Notes: generated by a model from the sequence alone, not told the origin. Positions 1 to 10,908 are shown, counted from the first letter of the stretch. The stretch: 64,000 nt of DNA from Pipra filicauda (GCF_003945595.2 NW_024104356.1:62001-126000), one strand, 5' to 3'. Numbers and translations are program-made.

Positions 1-2342
1 GGACATCTCCTTATAACCAGCTGTGGCCCCATTGCCTCTCCATGGAGCAGGGTAATCCTGCTTAGACAGAAGGATGGCAGTATACTCCTGACATCCTCTT
101 CTAGGCACATTAATGCAGCACCAGAAAGCAGTGTTAATGTCCTTCAGGGAGACAGATCCACAAATCTTAAGAACCTGAGCTAGAAAAACCTTGTTTTATT
201 GAGACATTGGGTAATTCAAAGAGGTACAAGTGGCCAGAGTTATGTCTCCCTGTGATGTTTCCTTTTCTTTTTTTTTTTTTTTTTTTTAACTCACCGTCCT
301 TCACTTTCTGTATCCATTGCAGTTTCTAGCAATGGATAGAAACTGTTCAGCTTTTCCCTGCCCACTCCCCTTGCATTCCCAGTGCATACAGCCCTGCAGA
401 AATGCAGCACTGGGCTGTAAAGAGCTGACTTTTACCGAGGAGCTGGTCTCACCAAGCTCCTGGCATCCGGCAGAGGGCAAGCGAGCTAAAACAGCAATCC
501 TGTCCCTGCAGTCCCTCCTACACTGCGCACACCTTAGGGAAGATTTTTTGGGATTGTTCTGGGCTCTCTGCAGACAAGATCACATTATCCAACCTCTTTT
601 TTCCCCATTTCACCTGGCTGCATCTTGCCATTTCTCCTGGCCAGCAATGTCATATTTTATTCTTTTCTAAATTAGTGTCCTGATTTGTACAGGCATGATC
701 TTACATTCAACACTTTTAGCTATTTTTCAGTCTGACTAGATACAGGAAGTTTTTTTGTTTTGGTTTGGGTTGGGTTTTGGGGGGGGGTGTGTGTATGTTT
801 TTTGTTTCCTCTGCTTATTTCCTGCGGTTTTGGAAGACATCTTCCTCTTTTTTGGTCCACTTTGGAGCACAGGCCCTGGGATCTTGAAAGCTGATTCCCT
901 GGAAGAGCTGCTGTTTCCCCAGCTTGCCTGCTATAAGCAAGGAGCAGTTCTGCCCAAGGTGTGCACAAACATTACTCAAATAGTGCCTGCTGCTCTTTAC
1001 AGCTATAGTACATCCATACATTCATGCTGTAACCTGTTACTGTTCCAGCTGGCAGCTATACAGTCCCATTTTCTTCAGGACAGAATCTTCCTAATCAAGT
1101 CCCCTTCCTTCTGGGACTGTGCACTGTTCGCCCTTACACCTGGCTGAGGTTTAAGATTTAATCAGATAATTAAAAAAATTAAAAAAGCAAGTTTGAAGTG
1201 AAGCAGATATTTCTGTCCTCTTTTTTTTTGGAATGCTCTGTCTTTGTTCTCAGAACAAATTAATGTGTGTGCATCACCAAAGTGAATTAAAGTGTGGTTC
1301 AACTCTCAAAAGACACTGCAGAAAAACAGCACCACTTGCTGTGCATTTGCTTCCTGTAAAATGTCAGCACTGGGCTGTACTTGCTGAAAGCTGGGAGAGT
1401 TAAAAATGCTGAGGGAAATCATGTACTCATTTCCCTTTGAATGCTTGGAGAGCACAGGCTCCTGGTTCTCTTAGCCTCCTCTGGAAAATCCCAGCGATGA
1501 AGATAAGTAGGCTTTACTTCAGCTCACAGCTGTTCTGTAAGGTAAAAAGAGTAACTAGTTTATTGCCTTTTATAAGGGTTCATTTGCTCTTGCCTGCTCT
1601 CCATTCCCCCCTGCAGCCACACCAGCAGTGCCCAACAGGAAAGAGTGACAGGAGGGAGAGGTGGATGCTGGAGAAGGACGGATCTAGCATGGAGCAAGAA
1701 AGCAGATTAGCAGGGTCTGGTTGGGTATATATCTCAAAAACCAGGGTGTTGCACAGGATTTGGGGTGGTAGGTTTGGACCCTCTGTTTTAGAGCTGGTAG
1801 GTGAGGAAGGAGAACCTTTGCTTGCAGAAGACTCATTAAAGAACAGCTCACTCTGGTGGGGTAGGTTTCATCTGGAGTCTGAAAGAGACAATAAACAGGA
1901 TGTCCCATAATGACATTTTTATAGAGCTGCTTTTCAGAGTGGGGCTGCACTTAAAATCCAAATTTAGTTTATTTGAGTGGGAGCATCCTCAGCTTTAATG
2001 TCTGCTTGCTTTCAAAGCAACATGATAGAGCTTGGCTCATGCAGCTCTTCTGTCCAGGCAAATCTGTGATCTGGATCCCTCCTGCTGTCCCTGGACTTCC
2101 TGGGCTATGCTGATGCTCATGCTTTGAGATCTTAGATGTAATGATTTTGTAAAGGGTTAATTAGCAAGCTGTGCTCTGCAACAGAGATTACTTCATTTTA
2201 AGGTTTAAGCATCTTTGTACATCAGGCCAGTAAAATATTCTTGGAAATAGACACAGAGCTATAAACCTAAAATCATGCTCTACTGCTGAGTGAGATACCA
2301 GAACCTTTAATAAAAGGTCTGGTTAATTACTAGCATGTGATG
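1..2342. other. Upstream intergenic DNA, no gene recognised
   Basis: No open frame here has a recognisable protein family, and those present are short and overlap on both strands. Visible structure is limited to a 20-base T run at 268-287 and a G/T-rich low-complexity stretch at about 741-795 ending in a run of G and then GT dinucleotides. Base composition is balanced, with few CpG, as in bird intergenic DNA. Distant regulatory elements of IGFBP2 could lie here, but nothing in the sequence marks one. Confidence 0.7.
268..287. repeat. Poly(T) homopolymer run, 20 bases
   Basis: This is an uninterrupted run of 20 T preceded by a short pyrimidine stretch. It reads as a simple mononucleotide repeat. 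No retroposed body is visible on the side where one would be expected if it were a reversed poly(A) tail. Confidence 0.95.
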
Positions 2343-2690
2343 GCAAGTGATGAGGAGAGGCTGCGGGCTGTGTTTGTTCAACCTGGAGAAGAGAGGGCAA
2401 CAGCTAATTGCTGTATTTGACTTTCCAAAGGCAGGGTTCAGAGAGGATGGAGCAGGTCTCTTCTAAGAGAGGTATCACAAAAGGACAAGAAGCAACAGCG
2501 ACAAGTTGCTATGAGGAAAGTTCTGTTTAGCCCAGAGAGGCTCCATCCCTGGAGATATTCAAAACTGGATCAGAACAGACCCTGAGCAACATTTTCCAAC
2601 TCTGAAAGGGAACTCTGGAGATCTCTAGCTGAACCCTCTGCTTTGCACAGCATCTTTGCTTGAGGTGTGGGGCTCCAGGAGGTATTAGTT
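2343..2690 (+). mobile_element. CR1 LINE fragment, 3' part, sense orientation
   Basis: The stretch starting GAGGAGAGGCTGCGGGCTG, followed by a GTTCAACCTGGAGAAGAG block, matches the conserved 3' portion of avian CR1 LINEs. The later block CATCCCTGGAGATATTCAAA (about 2549-2568), then a CCTGAGCAAC block, is also typical. CR1 elements are nearly always 5'-truncated, and this copy carries only the terminal few hundred bases, with no reverse transcriptase frame. It is diverged and appears rearranged towards its 3' end, so the right boundary is approximate. Orientation is the same as IGFBP2. Assigned by recognition of the consensus, not by alignment. Confidence 0.8.
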
Positions 2691-5600
2691 TGTGGGGTCA
2701 CCAGGGGGTCTTTTCTTTGGGTGAAAGGAATATACAGCCTTGGGCAGTGGTGCCTCATCCTTCTTACTTTTGTCATGCCTTTTCTTTGGCAGGGTGTCCA
2801 TGTTAGCAAGGAAGAAAAGAGCTTGTTAGTCCAGCTCCTTCTCTGTCACAGTGAGGGTCCAGAGAAGCAAGCGAGAAACCAGCAGCAATGCTTGGACAGA
2901 AGGTCGCAGAAGGGATCTTGCTTGTGGGCTGCATGTCACTGCTTGTGTTCACAGGCTGGTACATATAAACATACTGAAGAAATGGAAAGACTTGCTGCTG
3001 TAGGAGTGTCCTGCAAGGGGAAACCCACCTGCCAGGGTGCCTGGCTGTCTCAGAAGGGCTACACCAGTGCAGGAGGGCTCACTGTATTACCTTGGAGTGA
3101 GATCATCCAAATCACCCCCTCCCATGCATGTCTTGACGGGTCATGTGCTTTAAAGCATATGATTAAACACTGTGAGTTGAGGCCCTGTGATTTTCTGTTG
3201 GCTCCTTGGTTAAGGACTGTTATTGTTTGAACGGCCATGATGCTTGTCAGAAATGTTCCTCTGTAGCTGAGAGCAGGAAAGGACACTTTTATACAGAGTT
3301 GGTTCCTCAGTCTTTCTCCCGTGCTGTTGCTGAGAAGGGCAAGGGGTTTTGTCTGGAGGCAGAAGGGCAAAGTTGGTGTTGCTTCAAAGTGGCCTACAAG
3401 GGGTCTCTGCCTTTGCTACTGAGCAGGGTCAGAGGTGGGACAGAGCTTATCTGAGGCCAGGGGAGCTGTAGGATGAGGATCTGTTTCTGCAAGATGCTCT
3501 GTCCCCTCAGCTCTTGGCTCCATCTCCCTCTGCCTTGGCTGCATCTCCAGAAATGAGTCAGACCCAAGAGGGGTGCAGATACAAGGCCAGGGAAATGGTA
3601 CTGGAAAAATTCTTGTTTTAGGAGTCAGTAGGGGGTCAAAGGGAGCACAGCCCTGCGTGCTCCCTAGTCCTGGACCATCTCCTGTTCTTCAACAGCCAGG
3701 AGATTGTGAGTCTGGGGTTTCCTTTGTGCTAGAGGTAAATGTACCTTCATATACTTCTCTTGCCCTATGAGAGCTCTGTGCTCTGAGTTAAGATCTGAAT
3801 GGCCTGTCTTGCCCCAGCCAAAACAAGACTGTTCCCTGTATTTCTTCCAGCACTTGTTTTATATTGTCCCATGAGACAAATAAAGTTACCTCCCTGAGGA
3901 GGCTTTGACATAGACATCTAGAGACCAGCAGCTGGATTTTTTTCATAATATGTAGTCACACCAAACTTTCCTTTTCTTCATCCTGTTCCATCCAAGCACT
4001 TTCCATGGACTCGTGTAAGCAATCCCTGCTCCCCCTGGGGCTGCAGCCCCTTTCCACTCCATTCCCGCATGCAATGTTGTTACTCAAAGCAGTATCCCAG
4101 CATGGTGCCTCGAAAAGAACTGTTTTTTCTCCTGAGTAGATTCTCCAAAGCTGTTATTACTTTTCCAACAGCAAATACAAAGCAAGTGTAAATGTTGGCT
4201 GATGCTGCTAACAAAATTCTTAAGCATCTATGTGTGCTTTGAAATGCTTTCATCCCGCTGCCTTGCTCAAAGGGTACCAGGCACCGAGGGAATGCCTGTC
4301 AATGTAAATGTCAAAGGGATCTTTGGGTTCTCATATCTGTTAGGGGAATCCTGCCCAGTTGCTATTCCAGAGGCTGGGAGGCTGTCCCAGCCCTCTCCAA
4401 GAAGCTGGACCCCCTAGCATCTGGACTCACTGAAACAAAGGGATTTTTAATCTAATTTTTACCTAGGGATCTAAATCCCCACAGAAACCAAGGAGCATAT
4501 TGGAAGACTCAGTAGGTGTATGCAATGTGGTGGCTCTTATGCCACCATGAATTTGTGGGAGCACTCCTACCACTGAAGGGAAATCATGGTTGAGTGGCCT
4601 GGAGGTGGAAGGTCTCTGAGGCCAAAAGAACAGGTCCTCAGGTAAGAAGCGTGGGCTGTTAGCCACCAAATATGGACAGTATTAATCCCCATTCCCTATA
4701 GGTTAAGGCTGGGATTTTGTGATGTCTGTAAAGCTTCTGAGGTTTTAGGGTCTTTGCAAAGAAACCACCTTCTGCTGATATCCTGAGGATTGCCACTGGG
4801 AAACAGTAATAAAGAAGCTGTGGATACTACCAGGTCCTTAAGCCACCCAAGGCCCACTTCAAACAGAGATTTGTTTAAAGTAGGAATTTCTCTGCAAAGA
4901 TGCGCTGCTACCTTGGCCTGAGATAAAGGCTCTCTGTTCCCCCCCCTCAGCTACCTCTCCTACATCTCCTTGCCAGGTCCTCTTTCGATAGAAATTAACC
5001 CTAATACCTGCTGAAATCAAGGACAGTCTTCACAAAAATTCTCTCTGCTCTTGTTTTATCATCCCTATAACCAAGTCACTTTGCCTGACCAGCCTAGGTC
5101 AATATTGAAACCTTTTTTCATCATCTCCTCCTTGTCAGCTGCTTGGTTTCAAACTGCTTTGTACACCTAAGACTAATGAAGGCATCTTTGAGGGATGCTT
5201 CAGAATGAGTGAAAAGTTTGACTACTGGGGTGTCCAAATCCACAAGCCTCTGCTATGTATGGCAACTGTAGACCAGACAAACTTGTGACATCCTGTCTCC
5301 CCAGCCCCTGCCCCTGCCTCTTCTCCCTCCACTGGAAGGCAGCAGTGCCTGGGAGATGGGCAAATACGGAGCACCTGGCCCCTGAGCCTGAGAACCACCA
5401 CTGCTTTATGCCTTCCAGCTAATGGGTGGTTTTAGCTCTGCTAATCTCTAATCAGTGCTGGAGAAACCTAAACAAACCAGCCTGAACCACTCCAAAGCAT
5501 TCGTAATTACTGGATCAGGCTCATAGATAATGCATTTAGGGCTGCTCTAAAAACATCTCAGATAGGGTAAATGTAAATAAAGTGGCCTATAATTGACCCT

Positions 5601-7779
5601 TCTGCTGACATCTGAACTCTGGCTGGGCTGATGCACCTGGGGAAAACAATATGAGAATGGAAAGGGGTGCCTGGGGCATCAGGCAGGTTCAGACCTACCT
5701 CTGAGTGTGACCTGTGGAGCAGCAGAGCTAAGGGTGCAGACCAGAGCTGCAGGAGCTTGCAGAGTATCTGTGCTCCTCGCACAGGAGCCAACCAAGCTCC
5801 AGAGAACAAGAGCTGTTGGAAATGTGACACATGCTGACGAGTTTTGAGTGGGGGTAAGTACAGGAGGCTGAGGTGTAACCACAGGTGTAACCCTGGCAGT
5901 GCAGGTAAGGTTTGCAGCGAACCTCAGGGCACCTAACTCTGAGGAAGAAGAAGACATGATGCTGGCAACTCATTTCTGGGCCATTCTTTTATTTCCTGAA
6001 AAGCTTGCTGTTTTCAGTTTGATTGCCTTGATAAGCAGCTAGCACTTTGGGCACGATGGAACAAGTAGGCCTTGCAGTGCTTCCCTCCTCCCTGCAGTGC
6101 TCCGCTCAGCTCACTCCCACCACGCCAATTTGGTGGGCAAAGCTACTGAACTGGGGTGTCTGAAGTCAGGTTAAGTTTCATGGGGCAAGGCAGCATGGGG
6201 CTGGAGCATCGGGGACCTAAAGTCCTGAGGAGTACGCGGGGAGGGCCAGAGAACCAATTCCCTGGCATCCAATAGCCTGGATTTCAAGGCTATTTTGTTC
6301 CTTTTGGGGGGGAGTAGGGGTTCCTCGTTCAGAGGACAGGGATCAGGTCAGAGCTTCTTCTGCCCCTGATGCTGGCTCACCCTGGCCTTGGGCATGTCCC
6401 CTGCCACCCCCTGGGAAGGGATGGGGGCAAGGGAGGGAAGACCATTTGTCATCCGACTCTGATGTGCTTCGCTGTGAATCAATGGCAATTCACAGGATCC
6501 AGCACCTTGACAAACCTTGTATTCATGGAAAAAGTTTGCTGAATCTCCAGGCAGAAAGTAGGATGCTGGCCACCAAGTACATCAGTCCCAGCCTTCCTCC
6601 TTGCAGCCTCCCCTTCCTCATCACCTGCCCCTCACCATGCCAGCTCTAGGACACGGGAGAGTTCCTCCAGCACTCACCATAAAGCACTTTGTGTCAGTCT
6701 ATCGAAAAGAAGGACTTCAAAAATAATGACTGTTTTAATCTTCTTGACTCTTTTTTTTTTCTTTCTTTCTCTTCCCTCCCCCCGTCCCCCATTACCCCTG
6801 AAGCAAAAATAAGGGAAAGAAAAAGGCAGAAGGGCACTTTGTTTTCTCCCTCTACACACTCAGAGCTGTAAAATACTTCTTAATCATTGGGAGCAAGAGG
6901 ATCTCCGTGCTGGGCCTCCACTTTTTGTTTGTGAGTTTATTTTTCCTAATTCATCCTTGACAAAGGACAGAGCCATAAAGGAATCAACCAGCACGTCTGT
7001 GGGAAAAAACTGCCCTGAAAAGGGTCGGAGGAATACTGTAGCATTTCCAAACAATTCCAAGGGCTAAAGCCTCTGTGAGATGCAGCTTCAGCTATAACTT
7101 GCCTTTCTAGGAACAAGCCTACATCTGTTTGGCAATGCCATATTTTGTAGGGTAAAATAAACCCTTGAGAACAAACAGGCCAGCTTATCCAGAGGGGTAA
7201 ATGCCTGGGAACAGAGCTCACTTGTTAATCCTAAAACTGTCAGCAAAGACCCACTGGAGAAATTATAGCTGGCCACGGGCACTCAAGCTGTTTTCCCTCT
7301 GCCTCCCCACCTCCCCCCATCCCCACAACAGCTGTAAAATCTTCTTTATTGTTCTGCTGGAGTTGGAGAGCAGCACAGAGAGGTCTCCCAGCTCAAGGCT
7401 GCAGCAGCAGTGGCAGGGGGAACATCTGATCCATTGTATCTGCACCGACGTTATTGCTTCGATGGCTGACAAAGAAAATGACGGCGATAAAAGAAGGAGA
7501 ACAGCCCAAGCACCTACTAAGGAGGCATATGAACAGGAAATCCTGGCTCGTTCCCACATCTGAGCTGCGTACGGTTTCTTTCCCTACAGGATCATTATGT
7601 TTAATGTCCTCCTGCAATTCAGGCAGCCAGCCGACAGAGCCCCTTCCCTCCCCCTCCTCTCTACCTTCCTCTCATCAGATTTCGAGCCCTCCCTGCGGAA
7701 AAATGATTTGTGCACAAGCAGCCTACACAATGGTGCTTATAAGGAATTTGCCCCTGCCAGGAGTTATTACTGGCACCCC
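2691..7779. other. Upstream intergenic DNA, no gene recognised
   Basis: Mostly unique sequence without a supported coding region. A polypyrimidine stretch lies at about 6745-6790. In mammals RPL37A lies upstream of IGFBP2, so I looked for its conserved coding blocks on both strands and saw none. Short frames around 7200-7850 overlap in several phases and resemble no protein family known to me. Confidence 0.65.
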
Positions 7780-8320
7780 AGTAAATGCCCCCCAGCAAAA
7801 TGGGCCACTGCAAGCATCAAGTGCGTGTTGAAAAATCGGGTTTAAATCGCCCCTTGGGGACTGACCTATTGGCCACCTAAAAAATGCAGGATTGGTTTGC
7901 TGTATAATTAAGTTCAGGCCATCTCTTGTGCTTACGCACGCAGAAACCCAGATGTCAGCTTGGTACGAGTCAAAGTGCTGGGCTGCTTTTAAAGCACCAG
8001 AAGACAGACCGTGAGGGCATAACATTTGTCACTGGAAGAAAACCTACTTCAAATACTTGGAATATTTAACTGACTGCAACAGATAATTAGCCAAACCCTC
8101 TTACGCCTCCAAATATAGATTCATTAGTCATATAAAAATATCTCATTGGAACCAAATGTGAGTCATTAGTGAAGTCAACAGCAGATCATAAAAAGGTACT
8201 GAGACTCCTTCCCGCTATCCCCGAGAAGTTGTGAGTGTGCACTGAAAACAATTTGCTCCATTTTCTATTGAACATCCGCTAGCAAGTCTGTTTTAAAGGG
8301 AGGCTTTTGAGGGGCTGCTG
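7780..8320. promoter_or_regulatory. Candidate conserved non-coding element upstream of IGFBP2
   Basis: This repeat-free stretch holds several short AT-rich words typical of homeodomain and bHLH-bound enhancers, for example ATAATTAAG near 7902 and GATAATTAGCC near 8082. It lies about 2 kb upstream of the CpG-island promoter. The proposal rests on texture only; no cross-species comparison was possible. It could equally be unremarkable unique intergenic DNA. Confidence 0.25.
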
Positions 8321-8392
8321 GTGTGCAGGCCTGTGCATCCCATTTTCCACTGTGAGATTGCAAATTCTGTACTGAGCTTTTTTCTTTTTTTC

Positions 8393-8439
<47 letters not shown>

Positions 8440-8443
8440 TTTT
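8393..8443. repeat. TTTA tetranucleotide microsatellite
   Basis: About 12 uninterrupted TTTA units follow a T-rich lead-in. A hydrophobic-looking frame crosses the tract (repeating Leu-Phe-Ile-Tyr), but this is only the translation of the tetranucleotide. A pure array of this length is likely to vary between individuals. Confidence 0.95.
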
Positions 8444-9798
8444 TGTCTTCTTGGAGACTTCCTTGAGTCACTCAGGCTAAAATTTGGGTTCTGTAACATA
8501 AAATAGATTTTTTAATGTGAAGGGGAATAAAAACTTCTTTATTATTTGCTTGTAATTTCAAGGGAACATTTTTGTTGGCTTGGAGCAATGAGTGCCGCTG
8601 CCGCAGGGACCCCAAAACTAACTGGATTCTTTCCAAAGTGAAATGGGCATGGTTAAAATCAGTGCCCAGCTTAAGCAAGGTGCAGAAAAGCAATACTGTG
8701 TTTTAAAAAGTAAAGCAAGTGGGTAGCTCCTCTATGGCGATGTGTCTGCAGCATGATGGGCAGCCAGAGAAAAGCACCATGCTTGATTAAACTCTTGTAA
8801 AACCCGAGTTATTGTTTGGAAAGACCCAGAGACCGGGATGGGACTGCATACTCGGTCCCAGGATGTATCACAGGGATTTCACAGAGCATGCTGAATGCTG
8901 CAGTCCATCATCACATCCTGCACTCATGGATGCCACAAACAAACATGTTGTTGTATAACTCCAAAGCCATGAGTAATCCTGTGCTGAAAGTTGCGTCGCA
9001 TGAGGAGTCAACAGCTGCATTTTGCATTTTTCTTAATTTGAAAAAAACCAAAACCAGAACAACAAAAAATTACAGCAGCAAATTTTAACTTTAATTGCCC
9101 CAAAGCTGACATTCCCGTGGCTGAGGGAACTCAGGCTGCTAAGCTCAGTGCCTGACTTTAACCATACACCCCACAAAGAGATTAACCAAATTTTCCAGCT
9201 TCATTAACATTCTCTTGGCTTTATTGTTAGTATTTTTTAATTAGGGAAAAAAGTCACCTCTATGTAATATCCCTCGCACTTAAAATCCTCGGTGTAGCTG
9301 TGATGGTCAGGCAGCAGGGAGAGGAGTGATAGGGTTTGAAATGGGTGTTCCACACCAAAATACCAAAGCCTGGAGAGCTCTATCTCTGTACCTCTGGTTG
9401 TACCGCAGCTTTTGGGCATCCTCATGGGGCAGTGCCACAGGAGAGGTGCTGAGTCGGCTGCAGGCAGCTTTGATCAGTGGGTGAAATGCCCTGTGGGCAG
9501 CCCTATGGACATGGAGCCCTGGATCTCCAAGGGGTCTTACCCAACCTCAGGGTCCTGCTCCCATGGAGCAGGCTCCTAGGCCCAACGTTTGGTGGGTGAC
9601 TGGATGTCAGGACTGTCCCTGAGCCCAGATTTTGGCCCCCATCCCTATGGTGGGACCTGGGCTGAAATGAGGCTGCTCATGCTAGGCCTGGCACTTCTGG
9701 GGCAGTGGGGTGAGAGTGGGACCTTGCCTACCCCCTGGTTACCCTCTCATGTCTCTCTGGGGATGTGGAGATCACCCAGGTCCCCTCTCCCAGCACTG
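8444..9798. other. Upstream flank of IGFBP2, no gene recognised
   Basis: Unique sequence with a small A-rich patch at about 9036-9070. From roughly 9430 onward G+C content rises steadily toward the CpG island. The GC-rich portion opens frames on both strands, but none shows a conserved domain. Confidence 0.65.
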
Positions 9799-10110
9799 GG
9801 CACGACCCCAGCCCCCTTGTGGAGTGGGATCTCCATCCCCCCATGTACTCGGATGTGTCTGTGGGGCATTTTTGATTCCCTCTGTGCTTGGCCCCACTGT
9901 ATTCAGCGAGGCAGACCCCAACATCATTGCGAGGCAGATCCACAGCCCCCGTGGGGAGACCTTGTCTCCACTGCCGTAGGCCCTCGCCTCGTGTTGGTCA
10001 GACTCCCCATTTCCTCTTTGGGTCAACCCCAATCTCCTGTGCGGCAGCTCCCAGCCCACTGTGGGTCTGATCCCCCCTCCCCTCCGGGAGGGGCAGCCCC
10101 GACCCCCGCG
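9799..10110. repeat. Degenerate 23-bp tandem repeat next to the IGFBP2 promoter
   Basis: Successive blocks align on a 23-base period: 9799-9821, 9865-9887, 9888-9910, 9911-9933, 9934-9956, 9957-9979, a short 17-base block, then 9997-10020 (24), 10021-10043 (23), 10044-10065 (22) and 10066-10088 (23). Each begins with a word like GCAGA or GTCAA, runs through a C-rich core and ends in a G-rich word such as TGTGGG. Unit identity is only moderate, so this is an old array. The left edge is uncertain and weaker copies may extend to about 9620. Confidence 0.6.
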
Positions 10111-10190
10111 GGGGAAGGGGGGCGGGCGCGGGGGCGGCTCTAGGACCCGGCGGCGCCGCGGCGCGCCCGGCCCCGCTGAGCCCCGCTCCG
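10090..10190 (+). promoter_or_regulatory. Probable IGFBP2 core promoter with GC boxes
   Basis: Two GC-box words that could bind Sp1-family factors lie at 10118-10126 (GGGGGCGGG) and 10130-10137 (GGGGGCGG). Four G runs at 10110-10114, 10117-10122, 10124-10126 and 10130-10134, separated by loops of 2, 1 and 3 bases, make a canonical G-quadruplex motif over the same site. There is no TATA box. IGFBP2 promoters in mammals are known to be GC-rich, TATA-less and Sp1-dependent. The exact transcription start cannot be read from the sequence; it should lie between here and the ATG at 10376. Confidence 0.6.
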
Positions 10191-10191
10191 C

Positions 10192-10286
10192 GCCGAGCCG
10201 AGTCGAGCAGAGCAGAGCCGAGCCGAGCCTAGCCGAGCCGAGCCTAGCCGTGCTGTGCCGTGCCTTGCTGTGCCGGGCCGTGCCGC
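10192..10286. repeat. Pentanucleotide array, 19 units, in the IGFBP2 promoter or 5' UTR
   Basis: The 95 bases divide into exactly 19 five-base units with no insertion or deletion. Units are mostly GCCGA in the left half (variants GTCGA, GCAGA, GCCTA) and GCCGT or GCTGT in the right half, so two unit types have spread side by side. The array ends 89 bases before the initiator ATG, so it is probably transcribed as 5' UTR, but could straddle the start site. A change in unit number would alter leader length and structure. Confidence 0.9.
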
Positions 10287-10375
10287 CCGGTTCCGCTGCT
10301 CTCCGCCCCGCGCCGCCCCTCCGGGGGGCCGAGCGGCGCGTCCACCTGCCGGCCCCGCCACCCGTCAGTCCCGCC

Positions 10376-10775
10376 ATGGCGCTCGGCGGGGTCGGTCGCG
10401 GCGCGGCGCGGGCCGCCTGGCCCCGGCTGCTTCTGGCGGCGGCGGCGGCGGCGCTGGCGCTGGCGGGGCCGGCGCTGCCCGAGGTGCTGTTCCGCTGCCC
10501 GCCCTGCACGGCGGAGCGCCTGGCCGCCTGCCCCCCGGCCGCCCGCCCGCCCTGCCCCGAGCTGGTGCGGGAGCCGGGCTGCGGCTGCTGCCCGGTGTGC
10601 GCCCGCCTGGAGGCCGAGGCGTGCGGCGTGTACACGCCGCGCTGCGCCGCCGGCTTGCGCTGCTACCCCGACCCCGGCGCCGAGCTGCCCCTGCAAGCCC
10701 TGGTGCAGGGACAGGGCACCTGCGCCCGCCGCCGCGACACGGCCGAGTACGGCGCCAGCGCCGAGCGCCCCGCAG
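10376..10775 (+). CDS. IGFBP2: IGFBP2 exon 1 coding part: signal peptide and N-terminal IGF-binding domain
   Basis: This encodes residues 1-133 of insulin-like growth factor binding protein 2, a secreted protein that binds IGF-I and IGF-II and controls their access to the IGF-1 receptor. The ATG at 10376 lies in a strong Kozak context (CCGCCATGG). Residues 1 to about 33 are a signal peptide with a Leu/Ala core at 18-30, including six alanines at 21-26. The mature part begins near EVLFRC (residues 36-41), the conserved IGFBP2 N-terminus. All 12 cysteines of the domain are present (41, 44, 52, 60, 69, 71, 72, 75, 83, 90, 96, 116), including the diagnostic GCGCCPVC at 68-75. The exon ends at a consensus donor (CAG then GTGAGC), leaving one base of codon 134. 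The frame stays open upstream of the ATG, but through promoter sequence. The protein is close to, but seems not identical with, chicken IGFBP2. Confidence 0.97.
10436..10453 (+). repeat. GCG trinucleotide run encoding six alanines in the signal peptide
   Basis: Codons 21-26 of IGFBP2 are all GCG, forming a pure (GCG)6 run in the hydrophobic core of the signal peptide. It is followed by alternating CTG and GCG codons. Signal-peptide cores tolerate length change, so the run could vary between species or individuals without harming the mature protein. Confidence 0.95.
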
Positions 10776-10821
10776 GTGAGCAGTGCCCGGCCCCGGGCAC
10801 CGCGGGTCCGCCCAGAGCAGC

Positions 10822-10884
10822 GCACCGGGCACGGGGCACAGAGCGCTCGGCACTGCGCTCCGGCCACCGGGGACCTGGGGCTGG
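10822..10884. repeat. Short GC-rich 7-bp-phased repeat block at the start of intron 1
   Basis: Words such as GCACCGG (10822), GCACGGG (10829), GCACAGA (10836), GCGCTCG (10843), GCACTGC (10850), GCTCCGG (10857) and CCACCGG (10864) follow each other at 7-base spacing. The phase is then lost for about 24 bases before the main 7-bp array starts at 10909. This looks like an older, more decayed part of the same minisatellite. Confidence 0.6.
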
Positions 10885-10908
10885 GTGGGGACCGCCCTCC
10901 GAGCTTCA

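Noticed and set aside
7200..8025. Cluster of overlapping frames of 64-125 codons in several phases on both strands
   Set aside because: No frame dominates and none has a recognisable domain or convincing splice context, so this looks like chance openness.
8321..8506. Short frame that looks like a membrane segment (Leu-Phe-Ile-Tyr repeats)
   Set aside because: It is the translation of the TTTA microsatellite.
1..10000. RPL37A, the expected upstream neighbour by mammalian gene order
   Set aside because: I looked for its conserved coding blocks on both strands and saw none; it probably lies further upstream.
10061..10375. In-frame upstream ATG at 10061 that would extend the IGFBP2 N-terminus
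   Set aside because: The extension runs through the GC boxes and the 5-bp array, gives an Arg/Pro/Ala-rich string and would bury the signal peptide. The ATG at 10376 has a strong Kozak context and is followed directly by a normal signal peptide.
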